A stretch of 64,000 nt of DNA from Lucifuga dentata. Taxonomy: Eukaryota > Chordata > Actinopteri > Ophidiiformes > Bythitidae. Position numbers and translations under genes: made by a program. Below are positions 12,746 to 26,015 of the stretch, one piece after another. Position 1 is the stretch's first letter. Each line of letters starts with the position of its first letter. Under the pieces are notes generated by a model, which saw nothing but the letters and a program-made list of their open reading frames with translations, had not been told where the DNA came from and did no database searches. The stretch spans positions 1 to 64,000 of the forward strand of contig VXCM01001416.1 in assembly GCA_014773175.1 (NCBI GenBank), given 5' to 3'.

Positions 12746-13009
12746 AATGGTTCTCTAAAAAGCCAGTGATGACAACTCAGAAAAAAACAAAAAAAATCGA
12801 TGCATTTAGATAATGGGAAAAAGTTTACAGTTGAGTTGGTGATATTTGTCTGTTCAAACATTTGATATTGTGTTGTTATATTGGATTTGGTGCTGCTGCT
12901 GCATCAGATCAGATTTTGTAGATCTGTCCTAACAGATTTCAAGTAAAAGGGGTGTGTGCGTGTGTGTCTGACTTCATGTAGAATCGTCTCATGTTTCCTC
13001 CAGGAAGCC

Positions 13010-13113
13010 TCCTCACTTCTCAATCCTTGAAGGAGAATTGAGGAAATTGGGAACTCCTTCATAAGGACGGACCAGATTGAATTGCAGGTCACGTGATGAT
13101 TGAGAAGTGAGGA
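13010..13113. repeat. 16 bp perfect inverted repeat with 72 bp spacer
   Basis: TCCTCACTTCTCAATC (13010-13025) is the exact reverse complement of 13098-13113. An outer AATCGT (about 12982) also has a partner in ACGATT (about 13114), with extra bases on the left side. The spacer contains a smaller GAAGGAG/CTCCTTC pair. This could be a small degenerate foldback element. I see no target duplication and no second copy. Confidence 0.6.
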
Positions 13114-13500
13114 ACGATTAACTGTAAGCTTTTGAATACACCAAGGGTGTTTCTAAGCCAATTGAAAAATCCCACATTAAGTGTGGATCTAAATCTTTAA
13201 TTAGCAATCAGCCAGATTTACTATTTCCCTAAGATAAAGCATCCAATTGTTGCCTTCATGAAGTGTCGTGATGTATGGACAGCTTACTGTACAGTCAGGA
13301 ATAAGTCCAGCTTTTAATGAGGGTAAAAGCACGCAGTTCTCATCTTTTTTTCATGGCACTGTGTGCATCTGTCAGGTCCTTGAAAAAAAAATAAAAAATC
13401 ATGGTGATAAACAAGGCCTATCCAGAGGAGGCCTTGCAGCAGCAAGCAGGCTTAAATCAGGCACTGTTGCATGGCAGATTATATGAGCTGTTGGCACTGG

Positions 13501-13540
13501 GGAGTGAGTGTGTGGGTGTGTGAGTGTGTGTGTGTGTNTG
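13501..13540. repeat. (TG)n-rich microsatellite with single-N gap
   Basis: An irregular TG/GTGTG run with an N at 13538. The true length is unknown. Confidence 0.9.
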
Positions 13541-15157
13541 CTGTGGATTTAAGGTAGAATCTGCTCCACAGGAAAGAGATGCTGCTGCTGCTGCTCTGAC
13601 TGGTGTCCGGTGAAGTCCCTTCATTAGCCTCGATGTCCCCTGTTTTCTCTCAATGTCTCTCTCAGCATTCCTTTCACTCTCCATGGAGCGATGGGGAGGG
13701 CTTTCTGAATAGCAATAACCCAGCTCAGCATCAATCCATCTTCTACTTCATTAAGGAGGCTACAGTGTTATTGCTGGGCTGTAATGATTCCACAGATCTC
13801 CCTCCCATAGGCCAACTTTCTCCAGCTTTCTGAGATGTCATAAAAAAGAACACGTGAGATGTGCCAGATATGTGTGTGAATTATTAATTTATTCAATCCC
13901 TGGAGTAAGTTTGCCTGTGTGTGTATGTGTGTTTTGAGTGTATGCACGCCCTCCAAACTGCTGCTTTATACAGGTTGATTCAAAATTTATGCGTTACCAG
14001 CTCCTTTTGGCAATGCGGAGTTATTGCAAAAAAAAAAACTAAAATGAAATGCTGCGGTAAAAGTAATGCGATTCGGATCTATGACCGCTGATTCTCATTC
14101 ACATCTTGGGATGGCAATGCAGAAGAGATGATGCTTTATGCAGACTAATACAGCAAAAAAGCACATGAGCAAAAAACAAATAAAAAAAAAAAAAAANAAA
14201 AAAAAAAAAAAGAAAGAACAAGACACGGTTCAGGCTTGTATTCTCAAACCTTTTCATGTCAGTTCTTAAAATGCCGTGTAAAAAGAAAATCATTATTTTA
14301 AGAAGTAATTAAACAGTTTGACAAAGAAAAAATAAATTAATGAGATTTGTTTTCCTTCCAAACGAGAAGGAAGTGTAATTAGTGTTAAAGTAAAAGGTGA
14401 GGAATTGAACAATCCTCATTAAAGCATTGTCACTTTACATGACACCTGCAAAACCTGGCAAAGCGGGTTCATTGGAGGTGGGTTTTACAGAATAAATGGC
14501 AAATCAGCAGCAATACGCACTATAATATGAAATATCTTTACACATCAAATCACATCACAACTCACTGCATGTAAACTAATGCAAATGTCAACTTAGGTAA
14601 TGTCATTAAACTTCCTTTGTTCACCAAAACATATGCAAATTAGCATGTGAGATGGTGGGCAAGGAAAGCCAGAGAGAATTTTGACCAGAACTCATAGTCA
14701 TCAATGTGTTTCTTCAATATTTAATCCTGCCTCTGAATTTTCATCATTCCTCATACCAGCAGGCGTGTTTGGTTCAGGGGCAAGCAAAGAGTTTGATTGG
14801 ACTTCCACCGCTGCAGACAGTTTGCAGATTATTGTATTCTGCTCACCTACTTTTTTATGGTTTATGAAACCATATCATGTCTGAACTATGAATGAAGTGG
14901 CGTCGTCATCATTTCATCCTTCCTCTATATATAGCTGTCCTCGTTTTCCAGCACAGCCTGGAAATGTACATTTGTTTAGCATGGAAATCGCATTAATAAA
15001 TCTGTAACGGAGAAAATTAAATGTGATGATATATGTTGTTACTGTTCATAATTCTAAATATACCATGATGCAACTCTTCAGGACATGCAGATGCAACCAA
15101 ACTAAAACCCAGAAAGTTGAGTTTTGTGCTTTTTTTTTATGTCTTTTGTCTATGTAA

Positions 15158-15192
<35 letters not shown>

Positions 15193-17720
15193 ATTTGCAT
15201 TTCTCTGTATCTCTGTAGTTCTGTGTGGTAAGTACCAGGTATTTTAAGGCTGTTAGACTAAATTTTAGACTAAATTTCCAACATCCTTTTATCCTGTTCA
15301 GAAATAATTTCAATGTTTTGACAGGGATAGTGAGTATTATAAATGAAAAACAAACACAACAGCTGTTACACACTCATATAAACAAATCATGCTTTATTAG
15401 AGCAGGCAGGCAAACAGGTGCAGTTGTATTAAAAATCTTATAGTTTGTTATTTTCATTTATTCTTTTATTAAAAATCTGATGTTCCTAACTAACCACGAT
15501 CACATTTAATGTAATAGTTAAGGAATTGTTTATTACTGACACTCTTGGCTGGATGTAGGTATATATGGATATGGACTGTAAAGCCATTTTATGGATACTC
15601 ATAGCTGCCTGGGAATCAGATTGTCATGGCCAGACACATTGACGTTCATAAATCATGTTTGATCATGACAGACTCAACTGTGAACAGCAACTCACTGAAT
15701 CGGTGCCAGGAAATGAAAATTTTTAAAATTATGTCAGTTATTTTTTCAAACATCCTAATTGATGTGAGCAATTTTTCATTCATCTTCTTACCTAATGATG
15801 AGCTGTGAGGATAAATACAAATAACTGGCATTATATAATGTTAATAATTAATATTCTGTGCAGGTAAAGATGGATCACTACTTTACAACTCCAACAAGAT
15901 GGAGAACAATGTGTAGCTTTGATGATTCAGCGATATGAAATGATTTTTGAGATATTTTCAACAGTTATAGACATAGATCCAGAAGAAGATGGTGTCCACA
16001 ATACCACTGCACAATAAAATGTACATAATATTTCTTTTTTTCTAAGCATCTGATTTAAAGGTAATAATAGTAAAAAATCTGACTTTAATTGGTAAAAAAG
16101 GACAATCAGAGGACTTGGCAGAGGTCTCTGAATGCCCTTGAGTTTAAAGAAGTGATGAGCAGTAAGCCCATCGGACTTGAGCAGTGTTGGTCCCCTACAT
16201 CATCAAAGCTTCAGAATTGGCAGTCTTCAATGCTTCTGTAAATATCAAAGCTGTCCAAAACGGTGGACACTAAGGAATAGAGGCTGTGCAACTCTGCATT
16301 CAGAGAGCTTGTTTGGAGGGCCACGCGTGCCTGAACGCAACCATTAATCATAAGCATCGGCAATCCAATCAATTATCCAACAGGGAGAGTTGAAACAAAA
16401 TCCATGAACCCTGAAGTCAATGAAGTCATTGAACTCTGACCTTTTGACTGATCTCATTCCACCAGTGGTAATCAAATGGTTGTACCTACATCAATATACA
16501 GAGGTTCAGCACAGGTAAAAGAGCTGGACAAATTCCTAACACCAAAACCATTCCGAACCTCCCAAAGCCCCCACACACAGATTAGAGAAAGAGGCAAGCA
16601 AAGACTAAAGGGTGGGGTGTGAATGAGAGCAATAAAGAGCACAGGAAGGGAGAGGTGTGTGGACACATTGCTTATCTGCAACTGTCTCTGTATTCAACCT
16701 CCGCCAAATAGATCTGTCAGGCCAGAGCTTCTCATGAAGGGAAGCTCAATAAAAAAAAAAAAAATTAAAAAAAAGAGGAAACTTGTGCATCTCCCAGTTT
16801 CTAGGCCCAAAGTAAATAGACGCTGAGTGCAACAATATTGATGAAGACCATAATCTAACACCACCATTGCTTCTTGGTGTCAGTTATTGCTGTTAGAGTA
16901 GTCAGTTCAACTGCTACTTCCTGTCGCTGCAGTGGAATATCTGCTTCTATCAGGGAGGAGGCCTGAGCATGCAGAATCAACAGAAAGTCAGATGTAGGTA
17001 TGATGTGCATGATTTCAGTTTTCATCCCAAACTAAAAATGAACAAACCCCTTTCGGAAGTACAGCTGGTTTCTTAATCTCAAATATTCTGAAGAGATTCA
17101 CAAGCCAAGACACTATTAAGTTTCTAACTTGGCAAGATGAAAACAAAGATGTTTTTGCCAAGGTTAATCTATTTTAGGGTGCTGCTTCAACTAAATTGCT
17201 TAATTTCATTCACTGTGTATGCCAAAGAGATCACATGACATTGGTTTGATCATCATGATCGTGCCATTGCTGTTTGATCTTAAAATGATTAAACACTTGA
17301 GTTTCTTCAAGTTGTCCACTGGTAGCTACAGTTGTAATTCATGTTAGCTACACAGCTATTCTTTTTTAAGTCCAAGAAAACGTTAAATAAATTATTCACT
17401 GTACACCAAGGGACTTATTTCTAGGAAATACACTGGTGGCGAGATTTACATATATGAAAGCTCTGTGCTGTCTATTTGCACTTCAATCTCCAAGAATCTA
17501 CAGAACTTCTGATGGCAGCAGCTAATTATGCTATTGCAACTTAGACGGGCTGTAGTCATTCTGCAAATGAAAGATCCTAAAAGGTGTAGGTTTAGTGGTA
17601 GGATTCATTTAATATCAAAAAGCTGCAGGAAAAATTTAGCGAAGCAGAAATATTCCAGCAAGATTCCAAATCTCTGACTTAGGTCGCTATTCATCTCTAC
17701 CAAAAAACAATAGTTTTGAG
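13541..17720. other. Unassigned sequence, A-runs only
   Basis: No exon, RNA gene or complete transposon was recognised. It contains a poly-A run with an N at 14197 (14182-14211), a poly-A run at about 15162-15188 and an A-rich patch near 16750-16775. The segment at about 14330-14500 is balanced in composition and free of recognisable repeats. It could be a conserved non-coding element, but nothing in the sequence alone proves it. Confidence 0.4.
14182..14211. repeat. Poly-A run with single-N gap
   Basis: A homopolymer with N at 14197. Assembly gap, length unreliable. Confidence 0.95.
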
Positions 17721-18212
17721 CAGGGATGGGCAACTTTGATGATGACGGGGCCAATAAAATTTCATTCTTCCCATCAAAGAGCTGATTTGGCTGATCCATT
17801 CTTCTATGAAAGAAGGAAAAAAATGGAGCGAATACATTAAAACCCGCATTTTTGCAATGTGAAATTTCGCCTTGTATGTCTATATTGTCATTAACTGATG
17901 TAGTTTTTATTTTTTTAATTGAGACGCAATTTATTCACGCTTGAAATTGCGTTCAATGTAAAAGGGCCTTCTCTCTCTCTCTCTCTCTCTGTAGAGAGGA
18001 AAAGAGATAAGATTTTTGCTCTTGGAGATATAGGAAAATAACTGCTTCCGCTGGATATTAACATGCAACACTATTAACATATATTAACATGCAGCTATTT
18101 ATATTTTTTAAAACACTTTTTATCATTTTCATTTTTATTAATTGAGAAATCATCCCTAGGTACTAATAGATCAATGGTGTGAGCCATACCCAGCCCACAG
18201 GCCACCAGTTGA
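17721..18212 (+). mobile_element. hAT-like non-autonomous element relic
   Basis: The left end CAGGGATGGGCAACTTTGAT and the right portion CAGCCCACAGGCCACCAGTT fit the two ends of fish hAT-type elements (CAGGGATGGGCAAC... and its inverse at the other end), as recalled from family knowledge. The right terminus is eroded after CACCAGTTG, so no 8 bp target duplication can be read. A (CT)n run (about 17969-17990) sits inside. There is no transposase coding. Confidence 0.5.
17969..17990. repeat. (CT)n microsatellite
   Basis: About eleven uninterrupted CT units, inside the hAT-like relic. Confidence 0.9.
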
Positions 18213-19261
18213 ATATATTACATGTATCATTCACAATTATACAGGTATAACTGTTTTATCTGAGAAAAATCTGTTGTATCATGACATTGATGATATTGAA
18301 GTGTGATGATGTATTGATGAATTTTCACATCATGCACAACTAGATGAAACAAAATAAGCATGCCCCAAAGTAGCACCACTGTTGTGATGTATGAACAGTG
18401 TTAGCTTAGCCGCTACGCTCACTTCAGTTGAGTTATTCACTGCAACTACCTCTTCGCCTTGTTGTGGATTTGGACTTCAGAACATATTTAAGGGCGGCAT
18501 CATAGAAGCAACATAGCACCGGAGAGAATATCATAACCTGCCAAAGATCAGCTCTTAAGACATCATTTTATTTGCTGGTATTATTTGTGTTTTATACAGT
18601 ACATGCAGACTAGCAGGTCAAGTTAAATTGAGCTACTGTTTACAACCTAAATATTACAGAATGTAGCTGAAGGGAAGCCCTCTACTGTGCCTACGTTGGC
18701 ACATTCATTTTTGCTGGTGCTGTTAAAGTTTACAGTATAATTTATTTCTGTAATCACCAACATGACTTAGTTCAGTAGTACATACTGTCTTGAATGTAAT
18801 TTCTGCAAAAAGAGTTTTTCATACCACACTATTTTAACATGACATGTCCATCCCAATGCTACAATGCTGCAATATTAAAAAAAAAAAAACAAAATCAAAC
18901 TGAGTAATCAAACAAACATACAAGTAAATAAAAGCAGCACAATGACATAAAATAGACACAAAAGGAAAAATGCATCTTTAAAAAAAGAAAGAAAAAGAAG
19001 TCGCTGCAGCTGGTGAGGAAGTTGACCCAGATGGAGCAGTCCAGCATAAACTCAGATTGGAGCAGGTGGAGGATGTAGGTGCTGTCTCCCAGAGTATCCC
19101 AGTGCAACTGCAGTGCAATGCAAGCTATGAATTTCTTTTTAGAAGAATAAAAAAGGGATAATACGTTTGTAGATCACTGAAGGTCAAGTTCAACTTCAAA
19201 TTAAAGTTTAACCAGTCTCTAAAGGATTCTGTGATTCTGCGGTTGCATAATTAAATATAAA

Positions 19262-19412
19262 GTCAACCAATCAGTGCATATTATGCGAGAGCTCGCAATT
19301 TTGACCAATCCCTGCACTTTTAGCACATAAAAGGGTCCAATCAAAAGCGGGTTGTAATTTTGAGCAATTACTGCACTGTTACTACGGAAAGTGGCCTAAT
19401 CCAACCACATGA
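19262..19412. repeat. Degenerate 59 bp tandem repeat with CCAAT motifs
   Basis: AATTTTGACCAATCCCTGCA at 19297 recurs as AATTTTGAGCAATTACTGCA at 19356, a period of 59. The second halves of each unit also align (AGGGTCCAATC versus GTGGCCTAATC). A further AACCAATCAG precedes unit 1. It may be an internal repeat of an old DNA transposon, since CCAAT-rich direct repeats occur inside some hAT elements. I cannot see termini. Confidence 0.55.
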
Positions 19413-19770
19413 CAACAAAGTTATTTCCCCCTGGCCTGTCAGCGTATTCACGTGTGAAGATGATGCTGATTGTTGATGGCTGACATTGATCTCATTTGCC
19501 AACAAAAATAACAGCTAAAGACCATGTGAAACAATTTCCAAATGTTTTACACGTAAGTGGGGGGAATTGTTTTGCATTCTGGAGCAACGTTGTGCTGGAA
19601 CACAAGAGAAAGTCGGCAATCAAGTCAATTTGAATCAGCAAAGCATATGAGAATGTGAGAACAGTAAGATCAGCACAGATTAGCACAGCAGATCAGCGTG
19701 ACTGAAGCGGCAGCAGGAGGACTGTGGCAAATGCTGAAAGAATCATGGTAAGTGCTTTATAGTTAATTAA

Positions 19771-19898
19771 AAGATTTTGCAAAATATCAGGAAATCTGAA
19801 ATATGGTTTTATCCTTTGGGAAATGATTGTCAGTAATGTTACATGTATGAAAATTGAATATATTAGGCTCAAACATGCAAAATGGCTGGTATGGTCCT
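19771..19898 (-). mobile_element. TTAA-flanked TIR element, terminal fragment (copy 4)
   Basis: The fragment reads GATTTTGCAAAATATCAGGA, then GAAATGATTGTCAGTAATGT, and ends GGCTGGTATGGTCCT before TTAA (19899-19902). It is the reverse complement of the left end of the 52258 copy, which has the same CTTTGGGAAAT segment. It therefore belongs to that subfamily. Confidence 0.75.
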
Positions 19899-19902
19899 TT
19901 AA

Positions 19903-22787
19903 ATAAGCCTTTGCAAACTTACACCTGCTTTTTAGAGGCTTTCATGCAAAACAAACCCTTGCAAATGGTGTGAACATCACCCACATGATCTCTTATCACT
20001 TGATTATTCATTTGAGGAAAGAACATGCTGAAGGAGAGACACACTTCACTGATTGCATACAGGGCGCACCTAGGATGATGCCATCAGGCAGAGGATGCAA
20101 ATGGAACAAGGTGCAAACAGCTCAGTAAATCTGACTCTGGGGTTTCATCGCAGCAGAAACGTCCATCAACTGGCCACAGAATTAATCAGTGTCATGTTTG
20201 TGTTATGTTAAATGGGAACCCCACGGACTTTATACACCAAATTCAGTTTATGTGTCACGGGGAGCGCTACTCAGCGTGTGAAAGTAATTGTGTAAAGGTA
20301 ATTGTAGATGTAAGAGATGTACAAAGTCAACTAAGCCTTATGACATCACAAGGGTTGTTTTGGTTATTTTGTGCTGTGCTGAAAACTACGAGTGTGAAAC
20401 TAAATTCATTAATTCACATCAGTTCTATAAAACGTTTTACACCCATTTATGATTTGTTGGTAGCGATTTTTGCATTTCTGTAGTCATGTAGCAATTTTAC
20501 TGTTTAAATCTCGTTAATTGCAAGTTTCTTGTTTTTTTTTTTGGACTGAAAACGTGTATAGATTGTGTTGCACTGAATAAAGCTTACTATTCCTTATTTT
20601 CTAGTCCATTTTTCTCTAATAGTTTCTAACAGGCCTCCCTGAGGGTCAGCGGAGCTGCTGTGTTTATAACCGGGTCAGTGTCTGCTCTCAGTGGGAAACT
20701 CAGCATCCACTCCTTATCACGGTTGCCCTGCTTGATCGATGAATGGTGAATAAACTCATCTCTCTGCAGTTCTGACCCTATTGCTTTACTCTACAGACAA
20801 AATCAGGGAATACTGGCCAGCGAATCAATTCCGCAGTTTAGCAAACAGGCTGGCAGAGCTCAGCCCAAACGCAGCCAGACTCTTGAACGCCATTCCTAAC
20901 TCCCTCACACAGTGTGTGTGTATGTGTGTATGTGTGTGTGTGTGTGTGTGCGAGCACACAGGACTCAAAAAGCCACATTTAGAATTAAATAAAACCAAAA
21001 CAGAGAAGAATTAAAACCAACAGAAAATCAATCAGATGATGTCCCACTTTTGTTCATCAAAGCATACGTCACGGTATGATAATCGTGCTTGTTTTGAATG
21101 AATCTCTCCTGTGCGTGTGAAAAACCAACCAATCTAAACCAAATCGACGAAAGATGAAACTAACACTGCTGCTGCTGCCTAACGCAGCTTTGAGGAGACA
21201 CGCAAACTATAAAATGAAATTGCTTTGCAGGATTTAGAGCCATATCAAGTTGATGTATAAAATTTGGCTGTGATTCATGAGAGTGTGCATGGTTTACAGT
21301 GAAATAACCAAACTTTAATGACATTACACTCAAAATTTAGCAAAACTTTACCAAAATTCAGAAATTTACCAAAAATCACCAGGATTTACTATTGGCTGGT
21401 TGTAGTGAGTTCAGTCTTTTTATAACTCATTAAAAGTAAATTTGATTACCAGACCTTCATTCCATTTACAATATAAATATGAAGTATGAACGTTATCACT
21501 TTTTATCTTGTCCTTTTACTTGTAAACTGTTAAAATGTCTCACATTACTTGGACTCTCATCATAATTTGTTGCTGTATTGAATTTATATTTGTTCTAATA
21601 ATGGTTGCTCATGTCTGTTTGTTGGAGAAGATACGCTAAATTGCCCCATTTCTGATCACTAGAGAAAAATGTCTGCCCAAATCACCTGCAGCTCAGTGTT
21701 TCCTTCCACACGCTTTTGTTATCGGTTGCCATAGCATCTGATCTTGAATACAAACTGCTTTATGAAGTGGCTATGCTGAGAAACAAAAGCAGGAACAGTA
21801 AATGGCCTCTGCAGGAGGCAGAGCATTTGGCAGCGAGAAAAATGACAGCGGTGGTGGGAAAAATATTAATTAGTTCTAAAGGAGCAGTGTTTCTATCCTC
21901 TGATGTCTGATTGCATCGTATTGTTTCATTAAAACTCAGGTTGTGCCAAATTCAACAACGCCACATTTGACAAAGGAAATTGAAATGATACACTTGAATA
22001 GCTAAAAGTCTTTCACATTGTATGCTAAAATATACCTAGAGACATTGTCTAAATACCCAAATCCCCAGGCTTTTTCCAAACAAAACACAATGTTGGACAT
22101 CACAAATTGCTATTGTCAGACATCCACAGATAATTCCTCATAGCGATTTAAACTGAGAGAAGGTCTGCATTACCCTAAATAAGAAATGCTGCACAGAGTG
22201 AATACAAAACTAAAATGCACGAGGCTTATTTGTATAATTCACTTAACCTTGCCCGTCTGGTTAACTGGTGTCACAGTTCTGCGGCATCACCTGGGAATTG
22301 AACTCAATATAATACTGATTAATGAAAATTGCAAAGAGCAATGTGTAAGCCTCCATCCGAGCATCCCCTGGATCTACGCGAGGAGGAGTGAGGAGGAGTG
22401 AGGGACCAAATGAGTCAAATCAAAAGAGCAGAGTTCCTACAGTTGACTTGTAATTTTTCTAATGTTGTGCTGTATTCTGCAGAATTCATCTGCAAAGAAA
22501 TCTTAATTCTGAGAATATGAAGGACTGTCTGCTAACCTGCTGTTGCCACTTTTGAATGTTTGCGTGAGATTGCCCCATGCTTTTTCTATAATCCTCTAAC
22601 AGCTCTAGAGGAGACGCTGTTCATGCTTCTCTATTGTGTTGAAGACGGGATGCGTGCCTAAACTGTAATAAGCGCCCGCTGCCTCACACTAAATCATTTT
22701 CCTTGTGGAAAATGGATACTCTAGCAACAACAAAAAAAACTACTGTTATGTTAGAATATAGACAAATGCCGTCTCTCAATTAAAACT
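19903..22787. other. Unassigned sequence with one (TG)n run
   Basis: No exon or transposon end was recognised. A (TG)n microsatellite lies at about 20911-20951. An in-frame stretch at about 20796-20910 (plus) with ARLLNAIPNSL could be a decayed LINE 3' coding end, but there is too little to support a call. Confidence 0.4.
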
Positions 22788-22791
22788 TTAA

Positions 22792-23353
22792 GGATCATAC
22801 CAGCGATGTGCATGTTTGAGCCTATATATACAATCTGTATACATTTTACATTACTGACACCATTTCCCAAAAATATACTACTTCAGCGGGACACTTCAGA
22901 ATCTTCTTTTCTTACTTTCCGGACTACCATTGGTTCCAGTTCATTCCAGTACACTTTTAAAATCAATCTGAAACACACTTCAGATATGTAATCCATCACA
23001 GTGAACATGACGTTGATGAGGTTTTTTGCTGAAGTAACTTTATGTTACCAATCCAACACGGAGCTGCACGGAGGCTGATGTTACTTCTCCACCAGGAAAT
23101 CTAATCCCAAGAGAAGATGGTTTTTACTGATAAATTCAAATGACTGTACCTTCTACAATCGTGCAAAAGTGTTAGCAGATGAAACATTTAATGTATCACC
23201 TGAACGTTTGATTTTGAAAGATTAGAGGATTTGAGAAAGTAATGGGAAAACTAAAATATGGTTCTATGTTTCAGACATTGGTTGTCAGTAACGTGACATG
23301 TATGCAGGTTGTATACATTGGGCTCAAAAAGGCATGATTGCTGGTATGGTCCT
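22792..23353 (-). mobile_element. TTAA-flanked TIR element, copy 5
   Basis: A full-length copy of about 562 bp in reverse orientation. The left end GGATCATACCAGCGATGTGC has lost one A after TTAA (22788-22791). The right end TTGCTGGTATGGTCCT is followed by TTAA (23354-23357). Internal blocks: CCATTGGTTCCAGTTCATTC near 22929, AACACGGAGCTGCACGGAGG near 23055, and the ATCACCTGAACGTTTGATTT segment near 23198. It has no ORF of note. Confidence 0.85.
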
Positions 23354-24275
23354 TTAATAAACCAATACGAAGCTATGGCCAGAACTCAAGCCTGTGGCTA
23401 CTTAAAGCATTAAAAGCGGTTATATTTTTTCTGATCTCCACTTTCCTATTGTGTCAGCTGTAATCACAACAGATTGCACATCTTACTATTCTGCTTACTC
23501 GGTTGCTTTAAGCTAATATGGCAGACATTAACCCACTTTATAAAAATACAACCTTAACTGTGACAATAATAACCCGAGGCAGAGGCACACGACCCTTTCC
23601 TAAAATGGCGAGCGTAATGATAACAATGATAACAAGCATATTGAGCACAACCCATCAAGATCAAGTACAAATGTACACCAGCATTATTCATACCCCCTTG
23701 TCTCTCAAATGATTGATACTAGGACAAATACCAAATAAAACAACACTTTACAACTGACTATGAGTATAGTTCAGGTTGTTCAATTATCAATCATGCCACT
23801 GTCCCATATGACAGGTAAATGGTTGTGTTTGGTATATTCCTGCCAGTTGGTGCAAACAAAACAGAAATGTGTGTGTTTGTGTGTTTTAACAGCATGAATA
23901 GACTGTAGAATAACAGTAGGCTAACTGCTGGTCGATTCAGTTCATTTCAAAAACATACAACTCTGGGAATATCATGACAGCTAGCGAGCAAACGAATGTG
24001 CTCAGTGGCCACCCAGGAATAATAACATTGGATTTTAAATATTTAGCAACTGTGAAAAGGATGCCTTACATACAGTATAAAGCATCTCGGACAAGGTCCT
24101 GTGAAAGTGCGCTATTAATTCCATGGTATTTAATCTTGTTTGGATCCTAGTAAGATAAGAAATGTAAAGGACCTGTGAAAAAAAGCTGTCACAGTACGCT
24201 GAATGTTGTTTTGATCAAACCAGGAAAGCTAACAAATGTAAAGGGACAAAACAAAATGGGGAAAAAAAAGCTTAA

Positions 24276-24842
24276 AGGACTATACCAGCAATCGTGCATA
24301 TTTGAGCCAAATATATACAGTACAGCCCGCATATGTTATATTACTGACAACCAATTTCCAAAACATAAAACCATATTTTACTTTTCTTGTTATTTTTCAA
24401 GTCCCCTAATCTTTCAAAATCAAATGTTCAGCATTTTGCCTTCTAACGCTTTTACATGATTGTAGAAGACACGGTCATTTTAATTTCTTGGTAAAAGCCG
24501 TCTTCTCCTGGGACTATATTACCTGGTGGAGAAATATATCATCTTCCATGTAGCTCCGTGTTGGATCAGTTAAATAACGTTACTTTGACAAAAAAAAAAA
24601 AAAAAAAAAAACAATAGACGTGTTGTTCACTGTGATGGATTACATATCTCAAGCACATTTCAAGTCTCTTCAAGTTGATTTTTTATAGCGTTCTGGAATG
24701 AACTGAATAGCAATCTGGAAGGTAGGGAAAAAAAGCCTGAAATTTACCGTTCAAGTAGTATATTTTGGCAAATGGCTATCAGTAATGTAAAGTGTATGTG
24801 GATTGTATGTATTGAGCTGAAACATGCACAATTGCTGGTCAT
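24276..24842 (+). mobile_element. TTAA-flanked TIR element, copy 6
   Basis: A full-length copy of 567 bp between TTAA (24272-24275) and TTAA (24843-24846). It begins AGGACTATACCAGCAATCGT and ends ATTGCTGGTCAT. The two ends match as inverted repeats for roughly 95 bp, out to the AAAACATA block. A 22-base A-run (about 24590-24611) expands the centre. This is one of the best references for the family orientation. Confidence 0.85.
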
Positions 24843-24846
24843 TTAA

Positions 24847-26015
24847 GAAAAGACATAAGAGCAGTTATACACAGATTAAAAACATTAATAGCAGTGTTCA
24901 TCTTTTATGTTCCAGTTTGTTATTCAATTCACAATCATGCTTTGGGGTTGGAGCTGCTGGAGTTTAAATCAATGTATGAAAACTCAAATTTTATAATTTC
25001 TCCTGACTATTGTTTAGTTAAAGGTATTTTCTTAAGGCACCGTGAGTATTATAACACCACAGGAAGCTTTAGATCCTTTGCTGCAGTAAACAGCAGAAAT
25101 TCTCCAAGAAACAGGCACACAAGCACATAAAATTATTTATTCATAAGAAAAAAAAGTTTCATAATTTTCTTTGTGAATTCAAAAGGTAGTTTCGAGCCCA
25201 ATTTTTGTTATCCATCTATTCCATGGGGAATGTGTCAGCCGTGAACAATCATATTTTAACCATGTCTGTGCACAGCAAACCACACCAAAACCCGCTTCGA
25301 GGCAGCCTGGTGAAGAGGCAGAAAGACAGAGACAAATCAATAAAGTTTTATTAAAAAAAAAAAAAAACCTCTAACGCCTGCACACATCAGACAAATACAC
25401 AAATCAAATACACAATGCACAAATCACATGAACAGTAGCCCACACGTTCATCATTACTGCATCACACAAACTAGCTTTGGCATTCCAACCTATAGATATA
25501 CGATATAACCAAAAGGCTCTGAAATATTGGGCAATACTAAATGACTCTGAACACTACTAATTTACACATTTATTGTATTACATATATAATTAGTATTACA
25601 TGTACTGAATTCATTAGCACAGTGGATTAATGTCCTCCTGTGACATTTCAATTAAATGTCCAGTAATGGTGGCAACTTTTTTAGCAGTTTGTCAAATGAA
25701 TAAATATTAAGAAAGACAAACCAAGCGAACACTGACCTGCAGTATTAAACGACTTGTGTGGGAATTCAGAAATCTGCTCCATTTCTATGTTTCAGCATCT
25801 GTCCCCATACACTCAGGTCTTCAAAATGCGAGTCCGCATGGCTCAGAGTTTTCATACAGGTGCAAATTCTCCTGTCAAGTTTGATTTTTGAGTTTATCTC
25901 AAAGTGGCTTATGCAAATTTCAAGCACATATGCAATGGTTATAAATGGTTTGATCCCTGTCCTGAAACATGGCTGTCAGTGATTTATTGTTGCATCCTAC
26001 TCAGTAGAAGACACT
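24847..26015. other. Unassigned sequence
   Basis: AT-rich, with a 15-base A-run near 25353. No exon, RNA gene or transposon terminus was identified. Confidence 0.4.

Noticed and set aside
14926..14940. TATA-box-like CTATATATAG
   Set aside because: Such A/T strings are frequent in this AT-rich window, and there is no transcription unit to go with it.
20781..21014. A 77-codon frame with ARLLNAIPNSL
   Set aside because: Slight resemblance to LINE 3' coding ends, but the second half is translated (TG)n microsatellite and no other LINE part is nearby.
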